Part shown: in pieces, positions 34,851-46,320 of the stretch
How positions within the stretch are numbered: the stretch's first letter is position 1
Layout of the letters: every line of letters starts with the position of its first letter
Source of the DNA: Inia geoffrensis
Lineage: Eukaryota; Chordata; Mammalia; Artiodactyla; Iniidae
Direction of reading: 5' to 3'
DNA length: 64,000 nt
Assembly (NCBI GenBank): GCA_036417435.1
Contig: CM070919.1
Span: forward strand, 33,844,318 to 33,908,317
Translations under genes and position numbers: made by a program
Notes under the pieces: model-generated
Told to the model about the DNA's origin: nothing
Seen by the model: only the letters and a program-made list of their open reading frames with translations
Database searches by the model: none

Positions 34851-35527
34851 TCCATCTTTTGATTCCTAGGCTACTGACCTGCAAAAAAGTTAATGCTTCA
34901 ATATAAGTGTTGATAAGTTTAAATGAACTCTGTTTCATTACCTATAGACTGTTTTCCTCTCTGCTTAAAACTAGATCCAAGATGGCAACAGCGGTGGATT
35001 CCTGCAATAATGCCACTGTCGTTTTTGTTTTTGACGTTCTCTGTTCTCCTAGGGCTCCTAAACCTGAAGGATACCATCAGTTCTAAGCTGTCCTCAGGGG
35101 AAAGCCCATCTGCAACGGCAGAGAATGAAGAGGAAGAGAGAAGGCTTTGATGATTCCTGGCTTCAGATTTCCCCCAAGTCAGTTTCCTTCTTGTACCTTC
35201 CATGTTTGTTATTTAAGCCAAAGAGTTTCTATGAAAATTTGGGATATTCAATAATGCTTGAGATGAATTTTGTAAGATGAACAGAAAATGCCCCAGGGTA
35301 TGTGCTGTGTATGCGGACACTGAGAGCATCAGGGCCAGAAGAAAACTGGCAGTGGTCCTGAGGCAGGGGAGGTATGGCTCCGACATGCAAGGAGGAGGGA
35401 GTGCACAGGCACCTGCAGAGAAACAGCACACGCCTCCTCTGGGGAACCGAACACAATCCAGTGGGACTTGAGCTTTGGAAGACTGGGTATGTGCAGTAGG
35501 GAAGAAAAGGGTGGAAGGGTGCTCCCT
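34851..35527. other. Unannotated sequence with a splice-acceptor-like site
   Basis: A pyrimidine-rich run ending ttctcctag at about 35051 precedes a plus-strand open stretch to 35150. Overlapping minus-strand frames at 35213-35562 (115, 107 and 77 codons) are in three different phases and look like chance. No domain recognised. Confidence 0.35.
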
Positions 35528-35745
35528 GTGTACCAAACACTGCTCTTGGCATTTACACACATTATCTTAGCTCCCTCTAATCCTCATAGCAACATTATGA
35601 GACACTGACTATGATTATGTCCCTGCGTCACCTATTATAAAACTAAGGGACAAGGACACGCAGCTTCACGAGCACAAGAGCTTCAAACTCTGGCAGTTGG
35701 GCTGTAGTATGTGTTCACAATCCCTGTGCTACAGTAGCCTTCTAA
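35528..35745 (-). repeat. MIR SINE fragment
   Basis: Plus strand: gtaccaaacactgctcttgg, ttacacacattatcttagct, aatcctcatagcaacattatgagac, then ataaaactaagggacaagga. MIR read in reverse. Confidence 0.7.
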
Positions 35746-38399
35746 TGAACTTGAGGAGGTAGAGAAAGTCCAGGTCAAGAAACTTCTTGCCAGCTCTGTA
35801 AAAAGCTGTGGGGAGACATCAAAGGACGTCTCCAAACAGGATGAAACTGTAAGAAATTTGTTTTAGATTATTCTGACTCTAAATAGTAGGGACAATAAAT
35901 TGGAACAATGAAAATGATTCCAAGCAAGGAACCCACTTAGAAAGACTTTCAACCATCAGGTAAAAGCTGATGGCTAGTTTACTACAGACAATGTCAGTGG
36001 GAATGGAGAGGAAAGAGTGATTTAAGGGATGTTTGGGGGCACAATTGCTATGACAGGAACTAAATATATAGTCAGGTTTTTCTCTTCTTCTTCTTTGTTT
36101 AATTTAATATGTGGACCAATTCTATTCCTATTAGTTATCTCATTACTTAATGTTAATTCAGAGTTCCAAGAGCCCAGACCTAGATGTTGTCCTTTAAGCC
36201 ATTCGGGTATCTAGTTTTATAATATTCCTTCACACTTTGACCAGAGGCCAAGGTTGGGTGATAAGAACACAGAGCGTCCCGATTATTGGCATCTATACAT
36301 TCTCACACCCTATGTTTTTCTGGCTTGAGCCATAAGTCATCCTTTGTCAAACGCAGTCCTGTTCTTCAGTGCCTCCACTGGGACACTTTCTAGTTCTTCA
36401 GTTCAGGGACCTTAGTGAGAAACTGTAACTTAGAGTCACCTTTTCTGACTTTGGGATGTGAAAAAGCTCACAGCAGGAACTAAAATTTTCTACCTTTCTC
36501 CACAAAGCACTATTATTGGGGAAAGTACTTGCTGGGTTCCCTTTAAAGCTTCCAGTGTTACCTTTGAAGGCATGATGATGAACCCCTGGATGTAACAGCA
36601 GCTGCTCTTGGAAGACAATGAAACTAAACCCCCTCCAGTGGGGAAGTGGGGAAGGGAAAGTCCTAGTTTCGCAGAGCTGGTCCCATTACAGTTTCATCCA
36701 GTGGCCCCTACGCCATGATGAACAGAACCTAAAATGATATTTGTCTTGGAAGTACACCTCAGGGCTAGCTTCCGCAAATAGGACTATTAATAACGCCACT
36801 TCTCTGTTAAATATGTGAAGAATCACGGAAGGCTGTAGTTCACACATCACAGTTTTCCAGGGACAACACATAGAATCTCTCAAGCAAAGCTCCAATGAAA
36901 AGAGGTACCAGGCTAAAATCAAAATGCATGACAAGTAATTCCATGGGGCACCGATTTAAACTATTCTAAATATGCATATGCCTTGAGAGTCTGCTCAACT
37001 TAGAGGTGGATTTTTAGGTTATCCAGAGAAATATTTGGACTGACCATCCTTCAAGAATCTTTCCCTAAATGATGTTTATGTCAGGAAAAACCTCAGAAAG
37101 TTAGGGAGCTACAGTGAGCTCAAGAAGGAGCTAAAATGCAAATAAGTTGTTTGCATGTCTAAGCTACAGTTGTAAACGGAGGGAAGAAAAGAAACATAAG
37201 AAGGAGATTAAATTTATTAGAAAGATGAGTTGTCCAGAGCCCTAAAAAATTGAAAGTTTAACCAAGGAAAGACGTGCATCTGCTTTTGAATAAGCTCTAG
37301 TCTTAGGCCATTTAAATTAACAGACAGAAGTTTACAGAATTTTACTTTTAAAAAACTAAAGAAACGTTGCTTTTGTTTAAAAATAAATGACAGCAATTAT
37401 TGTGTGAAAGAGACCTACTTCAGCTTTTCTTGTCAAACCTCTCCTCCATTCCAACCTGCCTATTTCTTGCACAAATCACATGACCAAATCCGTCTGCATT
37501 TAGATTATATATCTACCTTTCCATCAGGTTTTGATTAAAGACAAACGTCAATTAGTCAAGATCATTCTAAATAAAAATTGCCTTTATATAATTCTAGATT
37601 AAATTTTAAAACATTTTACTCACTCAGGGGATCAGATAATGTGGCATATCTGTAAGTTTCCCTGCAGTGATTAATATTCACGAAAAAGTTCAACCTTAGT
37701 TAAAAACCAGTTAAAATTAAGTAATTGCTTAGTGGAAACAACTCATTTAATGAAAGATATATTTTAAGCCCCTGCAGCATGAATTGTCCTTTGGGGGATA
37801 AGTAAAGCTTCCCAGAACTGCTAATGTTCATTCTATAGGTGTTTGTGAAACTTATCTAGTATTCAAAGTGCAAACACACACATCTTTGCTCCATCAATAT
37901 TTATAGCCTGAAAACACATTATTGTTGCAAATATGTCAGGACAATGAAAAATATCCATTTACAATGGGAATATATAACAAAGGGCAGTCGAACAATATAA
38001 TCTATTTCTATTATTTACTGAATGACTCATAAGTAATAAGAAATGAAGCTACAACTAAGTTATGAAGGTCATTTCCTCTCATGCGTGAAAAAACATAAAT
38101 TGTTTATATCATTACCTGCTCTAGGACAGTCTATCCATTGAGGATTCTGAATATTATGAGCCAGATGTCTGGACTTTGTACTGTGGAAGTACCCCATATT
38201 GGCATTCAGTAGGCCATGGCCATGTGCAGATTCTTCAGGGTATCAGAGAGAGTAAAGACAAGGTTTAGACTTGTCTAAAGTGCCTGCACTTTTCTATATT
38301 TAAACTTACACTAATATGTCATTTGACCCAGCTATAGATGGAGTCAATCTCCATCTGATACAAACCAGATTGGACCCTAGTAGCTATCATTAGGATGAA
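35746..38399. other. Unannotated 2.65-kb stretch
   Basis: AT-rich throughout. A minus frame at 36686-36934 (82 codons) has no recognisable features. No repeat identified. Confidence 0.45.
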
Positions 38400-38400
38400 T

Positions 38401-38645
38401 GATAATAATAATAGCTTGCATTTACATTGTTAATCATTTTAAAGTGCTTTAAAAGGTATCATTTTAAGAACACTTTAAAATGTTCCTCACATAAGCATTA
38501 ATATTCCATTTTATCACTTGAGAAAACACAGGCTCAGAATGGGTATTCAATTTACCAAAAGTCCCACAGCCAGTAAGCTTCTAAAACAGGAGTCCAAGAA
38601 TCTAAATCCTGGATTCATCCACTTTCAGCTACACCATGGTTCCTC
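38401..38645 (-). repeat. MIR SINE fragment
   Basis: Plus strand: atagcttgcatttacattgt, cattttatcacttgagaaaacacaggctcagaatggg, agtcccacagccagtaagctt. MIR in reverse. The 66-codon frame here is the repeat. Confidence 0.7.
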
Positions 38646-38669
38646 TACAGAAGTAATAATACAAATTAC

Positions 38670-38855
38670 TGACAGTTACTGGGTGTTATCATCACTTTGC
38701 ATGGATTTCTACATTTAATTCTTTCAACTATACATAGAAGTAGGTAATTAATAAGCCTGTTTTACGTATGAGGTAACAGGCACAGGGAAGCTAAGAAACT
38801 CCTCGTAGGTGGCAAAGATGGATTTGAAGTTAGGTATCCTTTAATCCAGGGGTGT
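38670..38855 (-). repeat. MIR SINE fragment
   Basis: A second MIR in the same orientation directly beside the previous one: ctacatttaattctttcaac, gcctgttttacgtatgaggtaacaggcacaggga, gaaactcctcgtaggtggca. The overlap in consensus coverage makes it a separate copy rather than a continuation. Confidence 0.65.
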
Positions 38856-38954
38856 GATTTTAAATAATGTACTGTAGAAAGAGCAGCATTTTTTGTTACC
38901 TAGGCCTCGGTTTCTGAACTGTTAACACTGCACATCACTTCCATATGTTTGCAA

Positions 38955-39055
38955 ACATGCAGATGGTTATTCAGTAGGTCTTGGGTGGCTCCTGAGATTC
39001 TGCATTTTCCACAGACTCCCAGGTGATGCCAGTGTTGCTCCCAGATCATTAGCAT
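38955..39055 (+). repeat. MER20-like hAT-Charlie fragment
   Basis: ttattcagtaggtcttgggt, gagattctgcattttccaca and tcccaggtgatgccagtgtt match, in order, the right half of MER20 as I recall it. The left half is not recognisable. Confidence 0.55.
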
Positions 39056-39174
39056 CTATCACCTGATGGTTTTTATACTCATAACTTACTTAGAGATACT
39101 TTCCTCTTAATTTTTTTTAATCTACTTTCCAGTCTTCTCTCTGTCTCTTACTCTCTCTCTCTCTTATCATTAAC

Positions 39175-39370
39175 TTTTTTTTTTTTGAAGTTCCCCAAAG
39201 TTTGATTTATTCAGAATAAAAAAACAAAAGACAACCCACATGTCTGGCCATTGAGGCATATTGCAGAGAAGCTTCCAATAAATGGGCATTCTCTTTCTGG
39301 GTCTTTTTCCCAAATGTAAATGAAAATCACGTTTGGAATCCATCTTTTTCCCACCCTTCCACCTCACCCA
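39175..39370 (-). pseudogene. Probable retrocopy 3' end of an unidentified transcript
   Basis: On the minus strand a polyadenylation signal (TTTATT on the plus strand at 39206-39211) is followed about 19 nt later by a 12-nt A-run (T-run 39175-39186), the layout of a retroposed mRNA end. Upstream lies a 65-codon open stretch opening MRWKGGKKMDSKRDF. I cannot name the parent gene. No clear target-site duplication is visible, so the call depends on signal plus tail only. Confidence 0.35.
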
Positions 39371-39504
39371 ACCTTGACTGTATGTACAAATGATGGACCA
39401 TTAAATATGTCCATATTCGACTAGCTGCTCTTTTCAGAGTTCAAATGGCCTAACACACAGGTCCAGGAAAAATCATCTGTGAATCCCAATTGAGGAGCCT
39501 TAAC

Positions 39505-39860
39505 TCATAGTCTGTTTGTTTGTTTTTTTAAAATGGGTTTATAATGTTATATAAGTGTCATATGTACAATTGCAACTTCTGTATACATTACAGCATGCTC
39601 ACCACCAAAAGTTTAGTTTCCAACTGTCATCATACAGTTGACCCCCTTTACCTATTTTGCCCTTCTCCATCCCCTTCCCATCTGGTAACCGTTACTCTGT
39701 TCTCTGCATCTATGTGTTTGTTTTTGTTTGTTTGTTTATTTTATTCCACACATAAGTGAAATCATACGATATTTGTCCTTGTCTGACTTATATCACTTAG
39801 CATAATGCCCTCAAATTCCATCCACGTTGCTGCAAATGGCAAGATTTCATTTTCAGGTAG
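39505..39860 (-). mobile_element. Old L1M 3' portion
   Basis: Plus strand: aaatgggtttataatgttat, cagttgacccccttta, ccccttcccatctggtaacc, cacacataagtgaaatcata, agcataatgccctcaaattcc. A reversed old L1 3' end, truncated after aatggcaagatttcattttc. Confidence 0.78.
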
Positions 39861-40002
39861 GAAAAAAAAAAAGCTTACAAAGATCCCTATCTAAGCATAA
39901 ATAAAACCTTTCCTTAAAACAAGAATTTCCACTGCCAGCTGGACAATATGCTTCCATTTTTGTACCTCATGGTGTTAGCAAAACAGAAAACAAAATACAT
40001 TT

Positions 40003-40017
40003 AAAAGTAGGGGAATG
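40003..40017. repeat. Target-site duplication, copy 1 of 3
   Basis: aaaagtaggggaatg abuts the start of the L1 at 40017. The same word recurs between that L1 and the SINE at 41519 (41505-41518, one G fewer), and again after the SINE (41731-41745). Confidence 0.85.
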
Positions 40018-41123
40018 TGGAGAGAAACCCAAGCACATATGGTCACCTTATCTTTGATAAAGGAGGCAGGAATGTACAGTGGAGAAAGGACAGCCTCTTC
40101 AATAAGTGGTGCTGGGAAAACTGGACAGCTACATGTAAAAGAATGAAATTAGAACATTCCCTAACACCATACACAAAAATAAGCTCAAAATGGATTAAAC
40201 ACCTAAATGTAAGGCCAGAAACTATCAAACTCTTAGAGGAAAACATAGGCAGAACACTCTATAACATAAATGACAGCAAGATCCTTTTTGACCCACCTCC
40301 TAGAGAAATGGAAATAAAAACAAAACTAAACAAGTGGGACCTAATGAAACTTCAAAGCTTTTGCACAGCAAAGGAAACCATAAACAAGACCAAAAGACAA
40401 CCCTGAGAATGGGAGAAAATATTTGCAAATGAAGCAACTGACAAAGGATTAATCTCCAAAATTTACAAGCAGCTCATGCAGCTCAATAACAAAAAAACAA
40501 ACAACTCAATCCAATAATGGGCAGAAGACCTAAATAGACATTTCTCCAAAGAAGATATACAGACTGCCAACAAACACATGAAAGAATGCTCAACATCATT
40601 AATCATTAGACAAATGCAAATCAAAACTACAGTGAGATATCATCTCACCAGTCAGAATGGCCATCATCAAAAAATCTAGAAAAATAAATGCCGGAGAGGG
40701 TGTGGAGAAAAGGGAACCCTCTTGCACTGCTGGTGGGAATGTGAATTGGTACAGCCACTATGGTGAACAATATGGAGTTTCCTTAAAAAACTACAAGTAG
40801 AACTACCATATGACCCAGCAACCCCACTATTGGGCATATACCCTGAGAAAACCATAATTCAAAAAGAGTCATGTACCAAAATGTTCATTGCAGCTCTATT
40901 TACAATAGCCAGGAAATGGAAGCAACCTAAGTGTCCGTCATCAGATGAATGGATAAAGAAGATGTGGCACATATATACAATGGAATATTACTCAGCCATA
41001 AAAAGAAACGAAACTGAGTTATTTGTAGTGAGGTGGATGGACCTACAGTCTGTCATACAGAGTGAAGTAAGTCAGAAAGAGAAAGACAAATACTGTATGC
41101 TAACACATATATTTGGAATCTAA
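40017..41123 (+). pseudogene. L1 ORF2 carboxy-terminal remnant
   Basis: The frame 40017-40406 carries the region after the reverse transcriptase domain ([30 protein letters not shown]). It is closed by a stop after KTKRQP. The carboxy end reopens at 40830-41123 ([14 protein letters not shown], then [15 protein letters not shown]) and finishes normally at KYCMLTHIFGI. The reverse transcriptase active site and endonuclease are absent through 5' truncation, so this is dead sequence. Confidence 0.93.
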
Positions 41124-41501
41124 GAAAAAAAGGTTCTAAAGAACCTAGGGGCAAGACGGGAATAAAGACACAGACCTACTAGAGAATGGACTTGAGGTTA
41201 TGGGGAGGGGGAAGGGTAAGCTATGACAAAATGAGAGAGTGGCATGGACATATACACACTACCAAACGTAAAATAGATAGCTAGCAGGAAGCAGTTGCAT
41301 AGCACAGGTAGATCAGCTTGGTGCTTTGTAACCACCTAGAGGGGTGGGATAGGGAGGGTAGGACGGAGGCAGACGCAAGAGGGAAGAGATAGGGGAACAT
41401 ATGTATATGTATAACTGATTCACTTTGTTATAAAGCAGAAACTAACACACCATTGTAAAGCAATTATATTCCAATAAAGATGTTAAAAAAAAAAAAAAGT
41501 A
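40017..41501 (+). mobile_element. 5'-truncated L1 (about 1.5 kb)
   Basis: Begins abruptly inside ORF2 and ends at attatattccaataaagatg plus a poly-A. The 3' UTR (ctatgacaaaatgagagagt, agatagctagcaggaagcag, ggggtgggatagggagggta) is the same as in the minus-strand copy at 7.2 kb. Flanked by the 14-15-bp target duplication described at 40003. Confidence 0.95.
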
Positions 41502-41518
41502 AACAAAAAGTAGGGAAT

Positions 41519-41730
41519 GGGCTTCCCTGGTGGCACAGTGGTTGAGAGTCCGCCTGCCAATGCAGGGGAAACAGATTCGTGTCCTGGTCCAGGAAGATCC
41601 GACATGCCGCAGAGCGGCTGGGCCCATGAGCCATGGCCGCTGAGCCTGCGTGTCCGGAGCCTGTGCTCCGCAACGGGAGAGGCCACAACAGTGAGAGGCC
41701 CGAGTACCGCAAAAAAAAAAAAAAAAAAAG
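41519..41730 (+). mobile_element. CHR-type SINE (short form) in an L1 target duplication
   Basis: Head gggcttccctggtggcaca, short-form body, gcccgagtaccgc then a poly-A with one G. It is bracketed by aaaaagtagggaat (41505-41518) and aaaaagtaggggaat (41731-41745), the same word that flanks the upstream L1. The SINE used the L1's downstream duplication as its own target. Confidence 0.95.
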
Positions 41731-41847
41731 AAAAAGTAGGGGAATATGAACATAGAAAAAACATATAAGGGGAATATCCTTCCACTATAGAAAATTGTAA
41801 GAAAAGAATCAAAAGACTGTACTGTAAACACAGAATGGAATCGAGAG

Positions 41848-42140
41848 TGTTGACCTGAAACAAACAGATGGCCAGATATTCTCCAGCAATGACGGGTTTA
41901 TTTGGGATCAGTAGAGAATTGCAGTTTGGGGTCTGCAACCATGGCAAGCCACGTGCAAGTCCCTGCACAGCAAGGGAAGGAGAACACCCTCCTAGGGAGG
42001 ACAAGTAAGTTGGGAGGGCTATGGTGTAGTGTGTAGCTCTGCACTGACTGAGTCCTTGCCAGGAAAGGAGGCATCTTTCTTTTTCCTGTGGGGCTCTGCT
42101 TTAGTCACAGGGTGTCAGAGCTCCCCCTTCTGGTCTCCCA
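41848..42140 (-). mobile_element. Probable endogenous retrovirus-like solo LTR
   Basis: Read on the minus strand the block starts TGGGAGACCAGAAGG, contains an AATAAA signal near 41897 and ends caggtcaaca, i.e. the TG...CA limits and late polyadenylation signal of an LTR of about 293 bp. The A-rich stretch at about 42141-42195 could be a decayed purine tract of an internal region. No flanking duplication could be matched, and no family is assigned. Confidence 0.4.
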
Positions 42141-44700
42141 ATTTTATTTAATTGAGGTTTTCATTTATTAATTTTTTTTTTTTTTTTGGTTACCGGACTG
42201 TATTTCTTAAAGCAGCTTGGTACATGGATCCGTGGGAACCGGAATCTGCTAGCATGCAAATCTGGTCATGCAGGATGAGAACATTTATTTGGATCCTAGT
42301 GTACTTTGTTGGAGGGGCAACCAGTCATGTTCCACGGGTGGACCCTTTGAGAGTAACACTGTTCATTATTGGCACTTCCAGCTCCAGTCCCCTCTCCTCC
42401 ATCTCAGGACCCACCTGCCTACGACTCTAGGATTCTGCCCTCTGCCGGGCTGATGTACCCCAGCTCAGAGGGCCACAAAAATGTTTTCTTTTCTTTTCAA
42501 ATCAATGGACTCAGAGGAGAGGTATGTCTACCACAAAGGTTCACGTGCTGTGTTGACTTGATCACTGCGTTACGTTAATAGTTCTTGGGAAGTTGTGCCT
42601 TGTTCTGTCTGTTGTGTTTCCTTTCCTTGTGTCCACAGGGAATCTGTCCTCACCCCTCTCTGCAGAACTTGAACAAACAAGATAAAATGCGTACAATGAG
42701 GCTTCTACTTAGTATATTTTGTATATACAGGATGTTCTTAATCTAGAGAGAGAGATTTGCAATCCCCTATGTGTTGCCCTTAACAAAACACTTTACTTAC
42801 AGTTAGATTTTTGTCAATTTAAAGGGAGAATTTTGTTTCCCTTGTTACCTAACTCTTAAATATAAGGTAAAGAGAAGCCCAACTCTTCCCAGTTACTTAT
42901 CTAATGGGTCTGAGTTCAAGACACTATTTAACACAGGGCTTCAGTGGATAATCTTGCTCTTTGCAGTCCTGATTCAGACGTAGGCAAGGTCCAGCCTCTT
43001 AATGCAGCATGGCTGCTTTTCTTCTTCCTTTTGGTCCATGCAGATGGGTAGATGAGAGGATGCTCATCCCTTCCTATCCCATCCCCTCCTCTTTTTCTCT
43101 CCTTCCTTCTTTCTTTTACACTATGATAGATCTTTTAGTTGGCAGCCCTGAATGGGGGTTTTATCAGGCTTAGTAAAAAGCTTTTTATAAATTGAAATAA
43201 ATGGCATTCTTGTTAATGGTAACAAACAAATCTTTGATAGAAGTTTTATTTTCCTGCATGTCTCTATGTATCATATCTTGGAAAGCCCTAGAAAGAGATT
43301 ACAGTATGGAATTTTGACATTCCTAGGTACTGGGCCCTAGGAATTATGTTACTGACATAATAGCGCCAAAACACAACCTAAATCATAGCATTATGGAACA
43401 TTTTACAGTAACTACCATTTACAATATTTTAAATATGTTCATATGATTATCATGGATCTCTTCCCAGGTATCTTAACAATGATTTCGTGGTGGGAGGAAA
43501 CACATAAAAGACACACAAAATTTAAAAAATGACAGTAGTATGACTCATTATACTTTCTGAGTTATTTCTAAATATATACAAGCTATAGTCTGTTAGTCAC
43601 CGCCTCTTAACATTTCCTGTCCATAAGAATTTTCTTGTCTGATCCCTTACCTTGGGTCCAATTTCTAGGATTAAACTGACCCTTTTGATGGGTTTCAGGC
43701 TTGTGTTCAAGTTGACAACCTTTGTGTGACAACAAACACCAGGTTTCCAAGTTCAAAGTCATTTTTTAAAGTCAACCCACAGTCATGTTCTCCTTTGCCT
43801 TAAACTTGCACCAGACCTAATGCCATTTGATTTTAGGCTAAATTCTTGAATACTGAATGGAGTAGAGAGGTTGAGTGTTTTTGATACAGCTATAGGATAA
43901 AACAATCCTAGCAGGATGGAAGGACAGAAATGCAGAATGTCACCTATGGATATAGCAACAAAACTTGGTCTGAACCTTCCAGCAGAGTTAATGGAAGAGA
44001 AATAATAATAGAAAAACCAGGAAACAGGAACAGAACTTAATTTGTCTATGCAGGTAGATTATTATAATTTGCATGTGTGTACCACTTACTCCCTTGTAGG
44101 TTGGCAAATAAACACAAACCAAAACCCACCTTAGTTCATTGATAATATACACTAAACAACTTCTATACTCTGTGCTGAGTCTAAAATCAGGTAAGGAAAT
44201 GTTCTCTAAGGAAAGTGATAACAGGATGGTATCAGCTGTAGCTAATGCTGGTGGTATCAGGGAAGATATGGTAGCTGAGAGAGGGAAAGTAGACCAGCTC
44301 CCACCCTAACTTCCTTTTGAGCCTTATCTCAAGGACTTTTTATGACATAGCAACAGTTTCTCTCTGGAAAATTGATTACTAGCCTCATACATTTCCACGA
44401 TAAATGTTTATTTAAAAAAGAAAATTCAAACATTCGTTAACAATTGCAAAAGTAACTAAAATTGTGGTATCTTATTGCTTTGGGTTTTCAGAACATCCAA
44501 AGCTTTTTTGGTCATTCGTTTGCATTACCTTCAGGTATTACATGTCATTGAAATGAAAAGTGGTGTAGAAATATATCTGAATATAAACCACTTTTCTCCC
44601 AACATCTTTATCTCTAGCTATGTTTAGGTGTGAGAAATACTGCATTTCATTAGTGTCTTTAAATCCACCTGATTCAGAATCAAAGACCATGGTTCAGGTC
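42141..44700. other. Unannotated 2.5-kb stretch, possibly decayed ERV-related at its left
   Basis: A T-run at 42171-42187 is followed by a GC-richer patch (to about 42470) with short plus-strand frames that I could not assign. The remainder, including a TC-rich patch near 43083-43118, shows no recognised element. Confidence 0.3.
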
Positions 44701-45009
44701 TGCGTGTTTGTGCCCCTCTCTCACTATTTCCTATGTTGAAATCCTAACCCCCAAGGTGATGATATTAGATGGGACCTTGAGAAATGGGATTAGTACCCAC
44801 AGAAAAGAGGGTTCCAGAGAACTCTCCTGGCCCTTCCACCTTGTGAGATTACAGGAAGAAGGCTGGCCAACCAGGCCATCCCCAAACACCAAATCTGCTG
44901 GTGGCTTGATCTGGAGCCTTCCCAGCCTCCAAAACTGTGAGAAATAAATGTTGCCGATAAGCTACTCTGTCTATAGCACTTTCTGACAGCAGCCTGAACA
45001 GACTAGACA
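44701..45009 (+). mobile_element. MLT1-like ERVL-MaLR solo LTR
   Basis: tatgttgaaatcctaacccccaaggtgatgatattagatgggacc, gagaaatgggattagtaccc, ccagcctccaaaactgtgag, aaataaatgttgcc and agcctgaacagactagaca occur in consensus order. It is the other MaLR branch (the ggtgggacc type) compared with the copies at 2637, 4513 and 30328. Confidence 0.85.
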
Positions 45010-45743
45010 GCCAAATCTGCCTTCCACATCCCAGCAGGATTGTAAAAGTCCTGGCACAATTCCAGTTCAGTGGGGGAGGTCCTGCACTCTTGGGTTATTA
45101 GTGAGGCCCCTTCAAGTTGACCTCCATGCCACCTGGGAACGTGGGATTCTTGGATGCAGTTGGGCACCCTTTGCCTAGTGCGTTCTGAGTGCTTCTGTCC
45201 TCCACGTGCATCTAAAGTCTTGATTTTCCCACCTCTATGAGGAAGTGGGGCTAGATCCTAGAAGACTTTCCTCTCCCAGGTTTCTTAAAATAGAATCCCT
45301 TTCTTTCCATCTCCTTGACCTCAATTATTTTCTCCTTCTGCGTTCATTCTTAGACCCAGCTAGCTTCATTTTCTCAATGCGATTTGGCTTTTACAAAATA
45401 GAGGTCAGACCTTGACTTTGTACTACACCTGCATTCTGTCCTGCCAAAAAATATTCCTGAAGCAGTGAAGCCTAAAAACAACTCTAATTGTAGAGTGCCA
45501 GAGAGGAAAATACAAACACAAAAATACAAACTACTGTTTTAATTAATTACTCTGTAAGCATTTTATCTTTATACAATTTTTGAAGTGGATGTTAGCTGGG
45601 TATACATTTAACACAGAGAGGCATAATTAAAAGAGAATTTTCAATTTTTTAATGCACACCTCAGTCAGTAGTAAATCCTCCAAAAAATTCAGGAAGTTAA
45701 TTGGAACATTTTGAACACCTGTTCTCATATACACCCATATTTA
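45010..45743. other. Unannotated sequence
   Basis: Moderately GC-rich at first (45010-45260), then AT-rich. No repeat or exon recognised. Confidence 0.4.
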
Positions 45744-45756
45744 CAGGTGACAATAT

Positions 45757-45760
<4 letters not shown>

Positions 45761-45789
<29 letters not shown>

Positions 45790-45979
45790 GGTATGCGGGC
45801 CTCTCGCTGTTGTGGCCTCTCCCGCTGCGGAGCACAGGCTCCGGACGCGCAGGCTCAGCGGCCATGGCTCACGGGCCCAGCCGCTCCGCGGCATGCGGGA
45901 TCCTCCCAGACCGGGGCACGAACCCGTATCCCCTGCATCGGCAGGCGGACTCTCAACCACTGCGCCACCAGGGAAGCCC
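45761..45979 (-). mobile_element. Young CHR-type SINE with perfect 17-bp target-site duplication
   Basis: The minus-strand element reads ggggcttccctggtggcgca to gcccgcataccgc and an unbroken poly-A (T-run to 45787). Perfect direct repeats caggtgacaatattctt lie at 45744-45760 and 45980-45996. Pristine flanks, intact A and B boxes and many retained CpGs make it the youngest-looking insertion in the window. The ORFs of up to 106 codons across it are SINE translations. Confidence 0.97.
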
Positions 45980-45996
45980 CAGGTGACAATATTCTT

Positions 45997-46320
45997 AATA
46001 TCATGTGCTCATTTCATGTAAAACGCCATAACACTATAAAAAGCTAAGTCAACCAGAAACTAAATAAAATATATAAAATCATATTTTATACAACGAAGAA
46101 AAACAAGGTTATCAAAGAAGTTATGTTTTGTATAAAATAATAAAAAAAAAAAAAACATATTTCCCTTACCAGAGACTCAGGGGCCCTAATGTGTTATGTT
46201 GTTGAGATTTGAAAGCCTCATTCCAGCTTTGATTAACACTCTTGCATACAACAAGCAATGCCTTAAAATGAAAACCTATTTTCCTCTTTTCTTCTTTTGT
46301 ACAACATTGCTTTCTCTCAA
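45997..46320. other. Unannotated AT-rich sequence
   Basis: Contains an A-run near 46141. Nothing recognised. Confidence 0.5.

Noticed and set aside
42369..42578. Plus-strand frame with a PPAY motif, reminiscent of a retroviral gag late domain
   Set aside because: A four-residue motif in a proline-rich frame is weak, and the frame is opposite in strand to the neighbouring LTR-like block. No other gag feature seen.
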